Origin: JAJFVC01 sp039698075
Lineage (GTDB): Bacteria; Planctomycetota; Planctomycetia; Pirellulales; Thermoguttaceae
Assembly: GCA_039698075.1 (NCBI GenBank)
Contig: JBDKTJ010000010.1
Coordinates: forward strand, 1-20,240
Direction: 5' to 3'
DNA: 20,240 bases
The position numbers and the translations under genes are program-made. The notes under the pieces are model-generated. The model did no database searches and had not been told where the DNA came from. It saw nothing but the letters and a program-made list of their open reading frames with translations. This document shows, piece after piece, positions 7,614 through 15,055 of the stretch; positions within the stretch are counted from its first letter, which is position 1; each line of letters begins with the position of its first letter.

Positions 7614-7814
7614 GTGGTCAAGCTGACGTTGCGCGAGCGTGAGTCCATTCAAGAGGCAGTGCGGCGGTTCCGAAAACTGGTCGAGCGAAGCGGAATCAAA
7701 AAAGAGATGCGTCGCCGCGAATACTACGAAAAGCCCAGCGAAATCAAGCGGCGAGCTCGTCTGCGGGCCGAGCGTCGAAGTCGACGCGGCAGCACCATGA
7801 GCCACGGACTGTAA
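7614..7814 (+). CDS. rpsU: small ribosomal subunit protein bS21
   Basis: S21 is a small basic protein of the 30S subunit near the anti-Shine-Dalgarno end of 16S rRNA, needed for initiation. From the GTG at 7614 it has 66 residues starting MVKLTLRERESIQEAVRRFR. The S21 core ERSGIKKEMRRREYYEKPSE and an Arg-rich tail follow. The GTG is chosen because AAGGAGG lies at 7602-7608, 5 bases before it, and because family members start at this point. A longer reading from TTG 7584 would place the ribosome-binding site inside the coding sequence. The gene is monocistronic and convergent with the TPR protein gene. Confidence 0.94.
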   Translation: MVKLTLRERESIQEAVRRFRKLVERSGIKKEMRRREYYEKPSEIKRRARLRAERRSRRGSTMSHGL

Positions 7815-7817
7815 GCC

Positions 7818-7878
7818 GTTCGCCCGGACTTTGCTAGACAGTTCGCTCGGACTCTGCCAGACAGGCGGCCAACCTGTC
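7818..7878 (+). repeat. two tandem 23-bp repeats followed by a hairpin
   Basis: Bases 7818-7840 and 7841-7863 are direct repeats with 20 of 23 positions identical, both starting GTTCGC and ending AGACA. The end of the second copy runs into an inverted repeat, GACAGG (7860-7865) and CCTGTC (7873-7878), around a 7-base loop. The hairpin has no T-run and so is not a classical terminator. It lies between the convergent rpsU and TPR protein genes and may act as a weak bidirectional terminator or be a dispersed genomic repeat. Confidence 0.6.
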
Positions 7879-7892
7879 CCTCTCCTATCCGT

Positions 7893-9902
7893 TCAGCGAT
7901 GGCCTTTGCCATGCGCCTCGTGGTCGGCGGCGTTCGTCCGACCGATCTTCCACTTCGCACGCAGCGAATCCGCCATGGCGGCGTCGCCCTGCTCTGCAGC
8001 CAACGCGATGGCCTGCTCCACGGCTTGCGCAGCCTCGTCCGATCGGCCCACGGCGGCCAACGCAAGGGCCAACGTCTCCAACGCGATCGGCGACCGCTGA
8101 CGGGATCGTTCCACGGCGCGCTGCGCCACTTGCACGGCTTCCGCTCCGTTGCGCACCGCGGCGTCGGGGCAAACGGCCAGCAGCAACACCAGTTGGCGAA
8201 CCGTCGCCGGATCGGTCGGATCCAAACGCACGGCCTCTCGCCACGGACCCACGGCGTCGCCATAACGACGTTGTTGACGAAAGATCAGCCCGAGGTTGCG
8301 ATGCGCGCCGGCGTAGTCGGGCCGAACGGCCACGGCCCGCTGAAAACATGCCACGGCTTCGTCCCATTGTCCGCGCTGGGCCAAAAGGCTTCCAAGATTG
8401 TTGAGGGCCTTGAATTGGTTCGGATCGGCGGCGATGGCCGCGCGATACTCGGCGATTGCCTTATCGAATTGCCCTTGCTGGGCCCTCGCGATGGCGAGAT
8501 TGCAATGGGCCTCGGCCAATCGGTCCGAAAGTTTTAGGGCCGCCTCGAACTGCCCGATCGCCTCGTCGCGACGCCCCTGCGACAACAACGCCAGCCCGAG
8601 ATTGTTTCGTGCAAAGGCGTTGTCCGGCGCACAGGCCAACGCCCGACGCCAAAGCGTCTCGCTGTCCTGCCAGAAGGACGTCTGTCGCCAAGCGCACGCG
8701 GCCAGCACGACCACCCACGCTATCGCCGCGGACTGCAACACGAGCCGGACGTTCGGATACGCCTGCCAGGTCTCCCAGATGCCCCAGGCCAGCGCCATCG
8801 CCAGCCCGATTTGCGAAAGATAGGTGTAACGATCGGCCATGGCTTGCGAGCCGACCTGGACCAGGCCGATCATCGGCGTCATGACGACAAGAAACCAAAA
8901 CCAACCGACCGTCGCATAGGGCGCTCGTCGACGGACGGCCACGGCGGCCACGGTTGCGGCAACCAGCAACGTCGCCGCGGCGCCGACTCGGCCGGGCGTT
9001 AAGTCGCTTGGTGCATACGGATAAAAAACGGCCAATCCGACCGGATAGAAAAACTCTCGCAAATACGTCGCGTACGCCACCACGGCGTTGGCCAATCGCG
9101 CGCCGACCGGAACCGCATCGAACGAAGCGGTCGCCGAACGTTGGGCCCAAAGCGTCACGAGGCACGAAAGCAGCGTCAGTCCGAAAAGCGGAAGTTTTTC
9201 GAGAATGGGATGAAACGTCAGGGATCGGGCGTTCGAGACGCCGGGCCAAGACTTCCCCAATCGGCCGAGCGGCCAAACGTCGAGCAACAAAAGCACCAAC
9301 GGCAGCGTCACCAACGTCGGCTTGCTCATCAATCCCAACGCGAACAGGACCACGACGGACAAGTATCGCGGCCACGAAAACTCTCGACGCGCGTAACCGG
9401 CGTAGGCCCAGAGCGTCATGGCGAAAAACAGCCCGCCGAGAATGTCCTTCCGTTCGGCCACCCAAGCGACCGACTCGACGCGCAACGGATGGACGGCGAA
9501 CAGCAGGGCCGCGAGCGCGCTGGGCCACACGGCGCCGGTCATCCGCTGAAACGCCAACAGCAGCATGACGGCCGTCGCGGCGTGCAGCAGCACGTTGGTC
9601 CCGTGGTGCCCCCACGGACGCAGACCGTAAATCTGGCAATCCGCCATGTGCGAAAGCCAAGTGATCGGATGCCAATTGGCGGCGTGCGAGGCGGTGAGGG
9701 CCCAGCAGGTCCCCGACGCGCTCAGTCCTTGCGCGACGGGCGGATTTTCGTATACGTAGCGATCGTCGTCGAAATTGACGAACGAATGACGAAGCGTCGG
9801 CGCGAACACCGCCAGAACCACGATCGCCGCCAGTCCGCAGACGACGGGCAACGCCGCGGAATGTTTTGAGCGTGGTGGGCGGATCGGCCGATCGGCTTCC
9901 AT
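7893..9902 (-). CDS. multispanning membrane protein with C-terminal TPR repeats, TMTC/PMT-like
   Basis: The 669-residue protein has a polytopic membrane part of roughly ten helices (residues about 17-400) followed by five or six TPR units (about 420-640). The first periplasmic loop contains VNFDDDRYVYENP with acidic residues 45-47. HPLRVESVAWVAERKD at 138-153 is the other conserved block. This is the layout of the TMTC family, which in animals are ER O-mannosyltransferases. Bacterial homologues are common but mostly uncharacterised. It is likely a lipid-linked-sugar-dependent glycosyltransferase of the GT-C fold, with TPRs holding a partner. Its ATG is 9 bases after the rfbH stop, with AGG before it, so it belongs to the sugar operon and may perform the final transfer. 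The donor and acceptor are unknown. Confidence 0.82.
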   Translation of the reverse strand: MEADRPIRPPRSKHSAALPVVCGLAAIVVLAVFAPTLRHSFVNFDDDRYVYENPPVAQGLSASGTCWALTASHAANWHPITWLSHMADCQIYGLRPWGHHGTNVLLHAATAVMLLLAFQRMTGAVWPSALAALLFAVHPLRVESVAWVAERKDILGGLFFAMTLWAYAGYARREFSWPRYLSVVVLFALGLMSKPTLVTLPLVLLLLDVWPLGRLGKSWPGVSNARSLTFHPILEKLPLFGLTLLSCLVTLWAQRSATASFDAVPVGARLANAVVAYATYLREFFYPVGLAVFYPYAPSDLTPGRVGAAATLLVAATVAAVAVRRRAPYATVGWFWFLVVMTPMIGLVQVGSQAMADRYTYLSQIGLAMALAWGIWETWQAYPNVRLVLQSAAIAWVVVLAACAWRQTSFWQDSETLWRRALACAPDNAFARNNLGLALLSQGRRDEAIGQFEAALKLSDRLAEAHCNLAIARAQQGQFDKAIAEYRAAIAADPNQFKALNNLGSLLAQRGQWDEAVACFQRAVAVRPDYAGAHRNLGLIFRQQRRYGDAVGPWREAVRLDPTDPATVRQLVLLLAVCPDAAVRNGAEAVQVAQRAVERSRQRSPIALETLALALAAVGRSDEAAQAVEQAIALAAEQGDAAMADSLRAKWKIGRTNAADHEAHGKGHR

Positions 9903-9911
9903 GGTGACCTG

Positions 9912-11225
9912 CTACCGCTTGGCGAAAAACGCCCCGAATTGCTCGACGATGTAGTCCAACTGCGGATCGCTCAAGCCGGGGTACACGCCGATGAAAAACG
10001 TTCGGTTCATGATCGCGTCGGTGTTCGCCAGATCGCCGACGACCCGGCAGCGAATGTCCATGTAGGCCGGGTGGCGCGTCAAATTGCCGCCGAACAGGTT
10101 GCGCGTTTCGATCTTGGCCGCCTCCAGATGCGCGGTCAGTTCGTTGCGCGTAAAATCGGCGTCCTCGCGCACCGTCAGCACGAACCCGAAGTAGGACGGC
10201 TCGCTGCGGGCGGGCGTCTCGGGCAGCAGAAGCCGATCGGCGTAAGGCGCAAGCCCTTCACGCAGCCTCGCCCAATTGCGACGCCGCGCGGCGATGAAGC
10301 CCGGCAGCTTTTTCAGTTGCGCGCAGCCGATCGCGGCCTGAATGTCCGTCGCCTTCAAGTTGTAGCCGATGTGCGAGTAGACGTATTTGTGGTCGTAGCC
10401 GAACGGCAGCGTGCCGAACTGCTGGCTAAACCGCTTGCCGCAAGTGTCGCTGTGGCCGCTCGGGCAATGGCAGTCGCGCCCCCAATCGCGCATCGAGGTG
10501 GCGATCCGGGCCAACCGGCGATCGTCGGTCACGACCGCTCCGCCCTCGCCCGTCGTGATGTGATGGGCCGGATAGAACGAGCACGTGGCCAAATCGCCGA
10601 ACGTGCCCACATGCCGGCCGTCCAGCCGTGTGCCCAAGGCGTCGCAGCAATCCTCGATCAGCCAAAGGCCCCGTTGCCGGCACAAATCGGCCATCGCCGC
10701 GGCGTCGAACGGCACGCCCATCGCGTGGGCGATCGCCACCGCTTTCGTCTTCGGACCGATCGCCTCGGCCACCGCCGCGACGCTCGGGACGTATGTGCCC
10801 AGGTCCACGTCGACGAAGACCGGGACCGCCCCGTTCTGCAAAATCGGGTTCACGGTCGTCGGAAATCCGGCCGCGACCGTGACGATCTCGTCGCCGGGCC
10901 GGATACGCCGCTCGCCCAACAACGGCGAAGTGAGCGAACTGAGAGCCACCAGATTGGCCGACGAGCCGGAGTTGACGAACAGAGCCGTTTCGACCGGGAA
11001 AAACGCGGCCAGATGCGACTCGAACTCCTCGGCGCAAGGACCGGCGGTCAGCCAGAAATCGAGCACGGCGTCGACGGCCCGGGTCATCTCATCGGCGTCG
11101 AACACCCGGCCGCCGTAGCGGATCGGGCTGCGGCCGGGCACGAACGGCCCAACGGCCAGCTTCTCGCCGCAATACTCGGCGACCAGTTTCAGAATTTCGC
11201 GTCGTTTGGATTCGAGGTCTTGCAT
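9912..11225 (-). CDS. rfbH: CDP-4-dehydro-6-deoxyglucose 3-dehydrase (E1)
   Basis: RfbH (also DdhC, AscC) is a PMP-dependent iron-sulfur enzyme. Together with an NADH reductase (E3, DdhD) it removes the C3 hydroxyl of CDP-4-keto-6-deoxyglucose, the step that creates 3,6-dideoxyhexoses. The 437-residue protein has the aminotransferase fold. In SFYPAHHITTGEGG (216-229) a His stands where normal members have the PLP-binding Lys, the hallmark of E1. The special [2Fe-2S] motif C-X57-C-X1-C-X7-C is met exactly by Cys194, Cys252, Cys254 and Cys262. The enzyme therefore looks fully active. E3 is not in the window and may be encoded elsewhere. It lies 39 bases after the glycosyltransferase gene and 9 bases before the TMTC-like gene. 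Confidence 0.95.
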   Translation of the reverse strand: MQDLESKRREILKLVAEYCGEKLAVGPFVPGRSPIRYGGRVFDADEMTRAVDAVLDFWLTAGPCAEEFESHLAAFFPVETALFVNSGSSANLVALSSLTSPLLGERRIRPGDEIVTVAAGFPTTVNPILQNGAVPVFVDVDLGTYVPSVAAVAEAIGPKTKAVAIAHAMGVPFDAAAMADLCRQRGLWLIEDCCDALGTRLDGRHVGTFGDLATCSFYPAHHITTGEGGAVVTDDRRLARIATSMRDWGRDCHCPSGHSDTCGKRFSQQFGTLPFGYDHKYVYSHIGYNLKATDIQAAIGCAQLKKLPGFIAARRRNWARLREGLAPYADRLLLPETPARSEPSYFGFVLTVREDADFTRNELTAHLEAAKIETRNLFGGNLTRHPAYMDIRCRVVGDLANTDAIMNRTFFIGVYPGLSDPQLDYIVEQFGAFFAKR

Positions 11226-11247
11226 AAGCGTAAACGACCATGCGTCG

Positions 11248-11266
11248 GATGCGTCCGAAACGCATC
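11248..11266 (-). other. small hairpin between glycosyltransferase and rfbH genes
   Basis: GATGCGT (11248-11254) and ACGCATC (11260-11266) form a perfect 7-base-pair stem with a 5-base loop. It overlaps the glycosyltransferase stop codon (11265-11267). No T-run follows, so a terminator is unlikely. It may mark an mRNA processing or stability site at the upstream edge of rfbH. Confidence 0.4.
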
Positions 11267-12263
11267 ACGAGGCGGTCTCTTCTTGTTGGTTGTCCGTTGC
11301 CGGTTCGTCGAAATTGATCCGTTCCTTTTCGACCACCAGCGGCCGATGGAGCACTTGGGTGTGGATCGCGCCGATGTATTCGCCCAGAATGCCGATGAAA
11401 AACAGTTGCACGGCGGAAAAGAAAAAGATGCCGATGACCAACGGGGCCATGCCAACTTGGAAGTTGTTCCAGAAAATCAGTTTGTAGACGAAATAAACGA
11501 CTGCGGCCAAAAAGCTGAAAGCGCCAAGGCCAAAGCCGGCGAATGTGGCCAAGCGAAGCGGAACCCTGGAATGGTTCGTAATGCCCAGCATGGCAATGTC
11601 GTAGAGCGCATAAAAATTGTTCTTTGTGAACCCTCTTTTTCGCACGGGCTGTTTATAGGGAATTTCCGCGCGTTCAAATCCGATGTCGCAAATGAGTCCT
11701 CGAAAATAGGGATAGGGATCTTCGATGGTGCGTAAGATTTCGACCACTTTTCGATCATACAGCCCGAAGCCGGTGAAGTTCTTCACCAAAGGCACCGATG
11801 ACAGTCTTCCGATCAAGTAGTAATAGAGTTTTCTTATGGCGAAAAAAATCGCCGACTCTTCGCTTTCCGTTTTCACGCCGACTGCAATTTTGTAGCCGGC
11901 TTCCCATTTTTCGACGAACTTGGGAATCATTTCAGGCGGATCTTGGAGATCGGCGACCATCGTAATGACGGCGTCTCCCCTCGCCTGTAAAAATACATGA
12001 TGCGGAGATCGCGTGTTGCCAAAATTGCGTGTGTTAAAAATTATTTTGATACGATGGTCGTCAGCCGCCAGTCGGCGAAGAATCGCCGGAGTATTGTCCG
12101 TCGAGGCGTTGTCGATGATGATATGCTCGTAATCGTAGTCCTTGAGTTTCTCGACGACCTCGCGCACTTGCTGGCAAAGTTTCTCCACGTTCTCTTCTTC
12201 GTTATAGCAAGGCGTCACAATGGACAGCAACTTTTTTTTCTGGTTCGCCAACGCATGCGTCAT
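11265..12263 (-). CDS. family 2 glycosyltransferase, polyprenyl-phosphate (GtrB/DPM1-like)
   Basis: This 332-residue enzyme probably transfers a sugar from a nucleotide donor to undecaprenyl phosphate at the inner face of the membrane. The GT-A domain starts LSIVTPCYNEEENVEKL (13-29). It has the nucleotide-binding DNASTDNT (51-58) and the metal-binding ADLQDPP (104-110). Two transmembrane helices near residues 232-258 and 266-292, followed by GEYIGAIH, are typical of the GtrB/ArnC/DPM1-like group. It would make the lipid-linked form of a sugar, which a GT-C enzyme such as the TMTC-like protein in this operon could then use. Its ATG overlaps the stop of the preceding SDR gene by 4 bases. Base composition is more AT-rich than that of rfbH next door. 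Confidence 0.9.
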   Translation of the reverse strand: MTHALANQKKKLLSIVTPCYNEEENVEKLCQQVREVVEKLKDYDYEHIIIDNASTDNTPAILRRLAADDHRIKIIFNTRNFGNTRSPHHVFLQARGDAVITMVADLQDPPEMIPKFVEKWEAGYKIAVGVKTESEESAIFFAIRKLYYYLIGRLSSVPLVKNFTGFGLYDRKVVEILRTIEDPYPYFRGLICDIGFERAEIPYKQPVRKRGFTKNNFYALYDIAMLGITNHSRVPLRLATFAGFGLGAFSFLAAVVYFVYKLIFWNNFQVGMAPLVIGIFFFSAVQLFFIGILGEYIGAIHTQVLHRPLVVEKERINFDEPATDNQQEETAS

Positions 12264-13186
12264 AAGGTTGCGTCCTTATTTTGGAGCCATTTTAAAGTTT
12301 CTCGAATTCCCGCGTCAAAAGAATAATCCGGCTGAAAACCGGTGTCTCTCGTCAGCTTTGTGATGTCGGCGCACAAATACATGATTTGCCCGACAGGGTA
12401 TTCTTTGTCGCCAACGTTCAACTTCACCGATGGGGCGACGATGTCGCGGATTGTCTCGAAATAATCGCGCAGCCGACTCGCTCGGCCAGAGCCGACGGGA
12501 TAAATTGCGCCATGCTGCCCTTTTTCGGCAACGAAATACAATGCTTTCGCACAATCGCCGGAAAAAATATAATCCCACGATTGTTCGGCTTTGGTCAACG
12601 ACGGACTTTCGCCCCGCAACAGCGAGCGAATGCAATACATAATGCCGGTGTCTTCTTTGTCATACGGTCCATAGACACTAAGAATGCGGCACCAACAATG
12701 GCGCATTCCCAGCTTCGCGGATAATTGCAAACTCAGTTTTCCAGCCGCGTATTTTGCAATTCCATAGCTCGTTTCCGGATTCGTCACGGTATTCTCGGAA
12801 AGCGGCGATTCCGCCCGACCGTATTCCGCCTGAGAACCGGCGCCGACGAACACGCCGCAACCCAATGCATGGGCCGTCTTAACGGCATTCAGCGTGTGCA
12901 GGATCGATTGCGTTTGGGCAACGGGATCCTGCGTCATTTCTCGCGACGCCGCATTCCAACCGAGATGAAAAAACGCATCGTAGTCGTGCGGCAAAATCTC
13001 GACAAGCGACGACAACGCATCAAGATCGCATTCGACAAGGCGAATGTTTTCAGAAACGGGAACATTCGCAATTCTCTTTGATTGGGGGCGCGTCACCGCC
13101 GTTACGGAAACGCCGCGCTCGGCAAGATATTTTGCCAAAGCAACCCCGATAATGCTCGTAGCGCCTGTAAGAATCGCTCGCTTCAT
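12260..13186 (-). CDS. NAD-dependent epimerase/dehydratase family protein, possible CDP-sugar reductase
   Basis: This is a 308-residue extended SDR. The Rossmann motif reads LTGATSIIG (6-14), with Ser in place of the usual central Gly. The catalytic pair is Tyr141 and Lys145 in SYGIAK. The C-terminal substrate part includes WDYIFSGDCAKAL (204-216), as in abequose/paratose synthases and other nucleotide-sugar reductases. In a cluster with RfbF, RfbG and RfbH, the expected job is C4 reduction of a CDP-dideoxyhexose. If the TPP enzyme acts first, it would instead reduce the side-chain ketone, as YerF does. Which of the two cannot be told from the sequence. It is coupled to the glycosyltransferase gene by a 4-base overlap and lies in the AT-rich segment. 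Confidence 0.85.
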   Translation of the reverse strand: MKRAILTGATSIIGVALAKYLAERGVSVTAVTRPQSKRIANVPVSENIRLVECDLDALSSLVEILPHDYDAFFHLGWNAASREMTQDPVAQTQSILHTLNAVKTAHALGCGVFVGAGSQAEYGRAESPLSENTVTNPETSYGIAKYAAGKLSLQLSAKLGMRHCWCRILSVYGPYDKEDTGIMYCIRSLLRGESPSLTKAEQSWDYIFSGDCAKALYFVAEKGQHGAIYPVGSGRASRLRDYFETIRDIVAPSVKLNVGDKEYPVGQIMYLCADITKLTRDTGFQPDYSFDAGIRETLKWLQNKDATL

Positions 13187-13282
13187 ACTTGCATGATCCG
13201 ACCGCGGTCATCCCGAGTGTAAGGAACGTCGCTTCTGAAGTTTTACAAACAGTCCCTTCTTTGCACTTTATTGATACTCGGT

Positions 13283-13417
13283 TTAGTAGTGCAACACTTC
13301 CAGATTGTTCTCGCTAAAAAAGGCCTCCCGCGACCAGCCTTCGGTCGGCGCCCGCGGCTTGGTTGCATTCGTATTCTGAACCTCAACAGGAAAGAAAAGG
13401 CTTTTGCAAAAATCCGG
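13283..13417 (-). other. open frame continuing past the radical SAM stop codon
   Basis: After the TAA of the radical SAM gene (13420-13418) the same frame stays open for 44 codons to a second TAA at 13285-13283. The last 18 of these read GWSREAFFSENNLEVLHY, which looks like protein, with mostly G or C in third positions. This may be a decayed C-terminal extension cut off by a nonsense mutation, a remnant of another gene, or chance. The rest of the gap to the next gene (13187-13282) shows nothing I can name. Confidence 0.35.
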
Positions 13418-14479
13418 TTATCGGATGTAATCTTTTTCCGTGAAAACTTCCTGATACGGCACGGGAGGCTGCTTTCCTTCCAACTTGCTGATGTAATTGT
13501 CCAAGAATTCCCCCTTAACGCTTCCAAGGCATGTTTCCTGGCGATTGCCGAAGAATCGAATGTTCATGCCGCGTTCCAAAATGTCCTTGAGCGGTTCTTC
13601 AAAGAAATTGCCGATCGAAATGTGAATCCAGGGGCACGGCATGACGTCGCCATACCGCGTGATTGACACCATTCGCTTTACCGCGATGCAGCCCAAATCC
13701 AAGCCGTAAGCAGGCACGAGATGCGTGAAGGCATGGTAACGTTTTTCCAATTCCCGCACGTGCGCCAAATCTTCTTGCGTTAGCAGGATATCCGTTCGAC
13801 CCTCCCACTCTCCGGCCGGCTTTGCCAGCATCATGACCACGCCAACCCCGAGTTTTTTCGTAAACTCCAGAAAATCGATGAATTCCTGGGAATAAGCGCG
13901 CTCCTTGGTAACCACCGTATTTAGAAGAACGGAAAGCCCCGCCTTAAGCGAAGCGTCAATGGCCTTCAGCACGCGTTCGTGCGACCCCGGCTTGCGGCGG
14001 AAATCGTCGTGTTCCTGCGGCGAAATGCTGTCGAGGCTCAAATGCACCTTTTCCACGCCGATGCTCTTCAGATGCCGGGCCTTTGCATCATCCAATAGCC
14101 ACCCGTTGGAATCACTTGCAATGAAAAACTTATTGGGATCAATCGCCATCACCAATTCGTCGAAATCGGGAAATAACAGCGGTTCGCCGCCAGTAATCGT
14201 GACATGAGCCAAACCGATTTCGTCGGCTTGCCGCGAAAGTTCCCTCACGTCTTCGAGCGTGAAGTGACGCCGTTGCTTATCCATCTTGCTGGTGCAACAA
14301 TGCCGGCAATGAAAATTACACCGATAATCATATTGAAACTGCAAAATGGCGATGCTTTCGCCACGCATTGCCTTTGCGGCGTAATTCATCACCTTTTCAT
14401 AAACGCGAGGGCGCGTGTTTTTAAGATATTCGCGTTTCTTTTGTTCAACGTCCGTAAGTGGAATCTGATGGATTGGCAT
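13418..14479 (-). CDS. radical SAM protein with SPASM/twitch-like C-terminus
   Basis: From the ATG at 14479 the protein has 353 residues. The radical SAM cluster is CNFHCRHC, with Cys54, Cys58 and Cys61, and an extra Cys62. GGEP at 97-100 is the SAM-binding motif. Cysteines at 264, 282 and 317, with the surrounding RYGDVMPCPW and NFFEEPLKDI, look like a short SPASM or twitch domain with an auxiliary cluster. The substrate is unknown. Among sugar-modifying members are the DesII deaminase and the AprD4 deoxygenase, so sugar chemistry is plausible here, but this is inference. The frame is open to a GTG at 14536, which would overlap the Nudix gene; AAGG before 14479 favours the shorter form. The gene is AT-rich compared with the core cluster. 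Confidence 0.82.
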   Translation of the reverse strand: MPIHQIPLTDVEQKKREYLKNTRPRVYEKVMNYAAKAMRGESIAILQFQYDYRCNFHCRHCCTSKMDKQRRHFTLEDVRELSRQADEIGLAHVTITGGEPLLFPDFDELVMAIDPNKFFIASDSNGWLLDDAKARHLKSIGVEKVHLSLDSISPQEHDDFRRKPGSHERVLKAIDASLKAGLSVLLNTVVTKERAYSQEFIDFLEFTKKLGVGVVMMLAKPAGEWEGRTDILLTQEDLAHVRELEKRYHAFTHLVPAYGLDLGCIAVKRMVSITRYGDVMPCPWIHISIGNFFEEPLKDILERGMNIRFFGNRQETCLGSVKGEFLDNYISKLEGKQPPVPYQEVFTEKDYIR

Positions 14480-14504
14480 TGCAATGCCTTGGGAAATGGA
14501 GTGT

Positions 14505-14999
14505 TTAAATATGGCTTTTATATATTTCATGAACACAAATAAGATTTGGCGGACACTTTTCGTGCCACATCAAATAACCCGCGTCCGTGTTCTTCAACCC
14601 CGTATTCGCTGGAATAAAATCCTTGGAAACGAAACAACGATATAAAAATGAAATAAAATGTCCCCGGGTCTTTCGCGATGGATGCATGAACTGATTGACG
14701 GCGATCGGATTGGGATCGACTCGAACCTCCGTTCCTATTTCCGTTTCAGCCACCTTTTGCACCCGAGTTTCCAATCGTTCCCTGAATCGCAATATGCCGC
14801 CCGGCACATGCCAGCCCGTGCCGGCGTAGGGATCGTCGCGCCACGCCAACAAGGTTCGACCTCGTTCGTCCTTGACAAGAAGGTCTACATTCACCAATGG
14901 CAGAAGCCGGCTGGCGAACAGGAACACATCAAGCGGCAATCCTTTTGTCGAATCAGGAACTTGCTCGTCCAAAAAATCAATCGCCTCGTTGATATTCAT
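14505..14999 (-). CDS. Nudix hydrolase, GDP-mannose mannosyl hydrolase (Gmm)-like
   Basis: This is a 164-residue Nudix-fold protein. TGWHVPGGILRFRE (61-74) is followed by a degenerate Nudix box. The G-x5-E part is present (Gly68, Glu74), but the usual REUxEExG reads KVAETEIG (82-89). Such a relaxed box is typical of the Gmm group, which cuts GDP-hexoses at the sugar carbon rather than at the pyrophosphate. The N-terminal LVNVDLLVKDERG and the C-terminal HEIYKSHI also fit that group. It may hydrolyse a nucleotide sugar and so control its level or recycle the base, but specificity for GDP-mannose is not shown. It has its own near-consensus promoter just upstream and begins the AT-rich segment. 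Confidence 0.82.
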   Translation of the reverse strand: MNINEAIDFLDEQVPDSTKGLPLDVFLFASRLLPLVNVDLLVKDERGRTLLAWRDDPYAGTGWHVPGGILRFRERLETRVQKVAETEIGTEVRVDPNPIAVNQFMHPSRKTRGHFISFLYRCFVSKDFIPANTGLKNTDAGYLMWHEKCPPNLICVHEIYKSHI

Positions 15000-15026
15000 G
15001 ATACACTCGACTCTTGGGCATTCTCT

Positions 15027-15055
15027 ATTATAGGCTCCATGTATTACGATTCCAA
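15027..15055 (-). promoter_or_regulatory. strong internal sigma-70-type promoter before the Nudix gene
   Basis: On the minus strand TTGGAA (15055-15050) is followed after exactly 17 bases by a perfect TATAAT (15032-15027), about 28 bases before the Nudix ATG. The -35 box lies over the end of the TPP-enzyme gene. It coincides with the point where the base composition turns AT-rich, which suggests that the downstream genes came with their own promoter. Confidence 0.6.

Noticed and set aside
13316..13357. Possible rho-independent terminator on the minus strand between the radical SAM and SDR genes (hairpin CGACC/GGTCG, then six T)
   Set aside because: The stem is only 5 perfect pairs and 10 bases separate it from the T-run. 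The T-run also falls inside the protein-like frame beyond the stop (codons for Phe-Phe), so composition explains it as well.
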